From contig CAYUWG010000148.1 of assembly GCA_964448285.1 (NCBI GenBank), positions 1-5,654 on the forward strand: a stretch of 5,654 nt of DNA. The letters run 5' to 3'. The position numbers and the translations under genes were made by a program. The number at the start of each line of letters is the position of its first letter. Positions within the stretch are counted from its first letter, which is position 1. This DNA is from CAYUWG01 sp964448285 (lineage in GTDB: Bacteria > Bacteroidota > Ignavibacteria > SZUA-365). Positions 5,579-5,654 of this stretch are shown here, in pieces. A model generated the notes under the pieces. The model made no database searches. It saw only the letters and a program-made list of their open reading frames with translations, and had not been told where the DNA came from.

Positions 5579-5654
5579 CATTGAAATCCCGTAGGGATAG
5601 CCTTTTGGTAGAAGTCATACAGTAGTTGATTCCATTAAGTCCCATCGGGACGAC
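5579..5654 (+). repeat. Second palindrome family: two ATCCC/GTCCC mini-hairpins, cut by window edge
   Basis: Two related units of about 22 bases start at 5579 and 5633, both opening with CATT. The first contains ATCCC-GTA-GGGAT (5586-5598) and the second GTCCC-ATC-GGGAC (5639-5651), five-base stems with three-base loops. They are separated by about 32 bases. The type resembles a dispersed intergenic repeat of environmental bacteria. The array may continue past the window. Confidence 0.65.

Larger units (their letters stand above)
5136..5654. other. Mosaic intergenic repeat region without a gene
   Basis: From just behind the YdbT-like stop codon to the window edge the sequence is almost wholly repeats: GATTACG-type heptamer runs alternate with REP-like hairpin elements (full copies 5238-5316 and 5345-5423; short copies 5180-5211 and 5468-5499; relic 5541-5565), then a different palindrome family from 5579. 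The open frame at 5175-5594 merely translates the repeats into recurring peptide blocks such as YGLRI and AAFSF and is not a gene. The hairpins lack T-runs, so intrinsic termination is not shown, though they could protect or end the ydbST-like transcript. Confidence 0.85.

Noticed and set aside
5175..5594. 139-codon open frame in the terminal repeat region
   Set aside because: The peptide consists of recurring blocks generated by the heptamers and hairpin copies. No ribosome binding site or domain is visible.
5141..5654. CRISPR array
   Set aside because: Repeats vary in length and contain hairpins, and the intervals between them are themselves repeated heptamers. There are no unique equal-length spacers and no cas gene in the window.

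Overview
The window carries five protein-coding genes plus three intergenic stretches, two of which are built almost entirely of repeats. Base composition is moderate. The genes are housekeeping or widely conserved, and no phage, plasmid or transposase gene is visible. The set (PIN-PhoH ATPase, ComEB-type dCMP deaminase, short phosphotransacetylase, YdbS/YdbT pair) is bacterial. The heavily repeated spacers (heptamer arrays and clusters of small hairpins) remind me of environmental genomes of the Bacteroidota/Chlorobi/Ignavibacteria type, but this is an impression and not a firm placement.

Layout. On the minus strand, 1-1132 is the N-terminal 377 codons of a PhoH2/YlaK-type protein, cut by the window edge. 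A 118-base divergent spacer separates it from a plus-strand dCMP deaminase gene (1251-1703, GTG start, clear GGAGG ribosome binding site). The next 420 bases (1704-2123) hold a ten-unit heptamer array directly behind the deaminase stop codon and an 89-base inverted-repeat element that can fold like a cloverleaf. A tightly packed plus-strand cluster follows: phosphate acetyltransferase (2124-3110), a two-helix bacterial PH-domain membrane protein of the YdbS type (3107-3652) and a larger three-PH-domain membrane protein of the YdbT type (3633-5135). The reading frames overlap at both junctions, which argues for co-transcription and translational coupling.

The last 519 bases (5136-5654) contain no credible gene. 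They are a mosaic of GATTACG heptamers alternating with REP-like hairpin elements: two 79-base full copies, two 32-base shortened copies and one relic. At the window edge a different family of short palindromes begins.

How the genes relate. The deaminase supplies dUMP for thymidylate synthesis. Pta interconverts acetyl-CoA and acetyl phosphate; no acetate kinase gene is in view. The YdbS/YdbT pair probably works together in the membrane, and its homologues in Bacillus subtilis belong to an envelope-stress regulon. The PhoH2-type protein is probably an RNA-acting ATPase/nuclease and is divergently transcribed. I see no clearly new defence or mobile system. The most unusual content is the repeat architecture, especially the fact that both heptamer arrays start a few bases after a stop codon.
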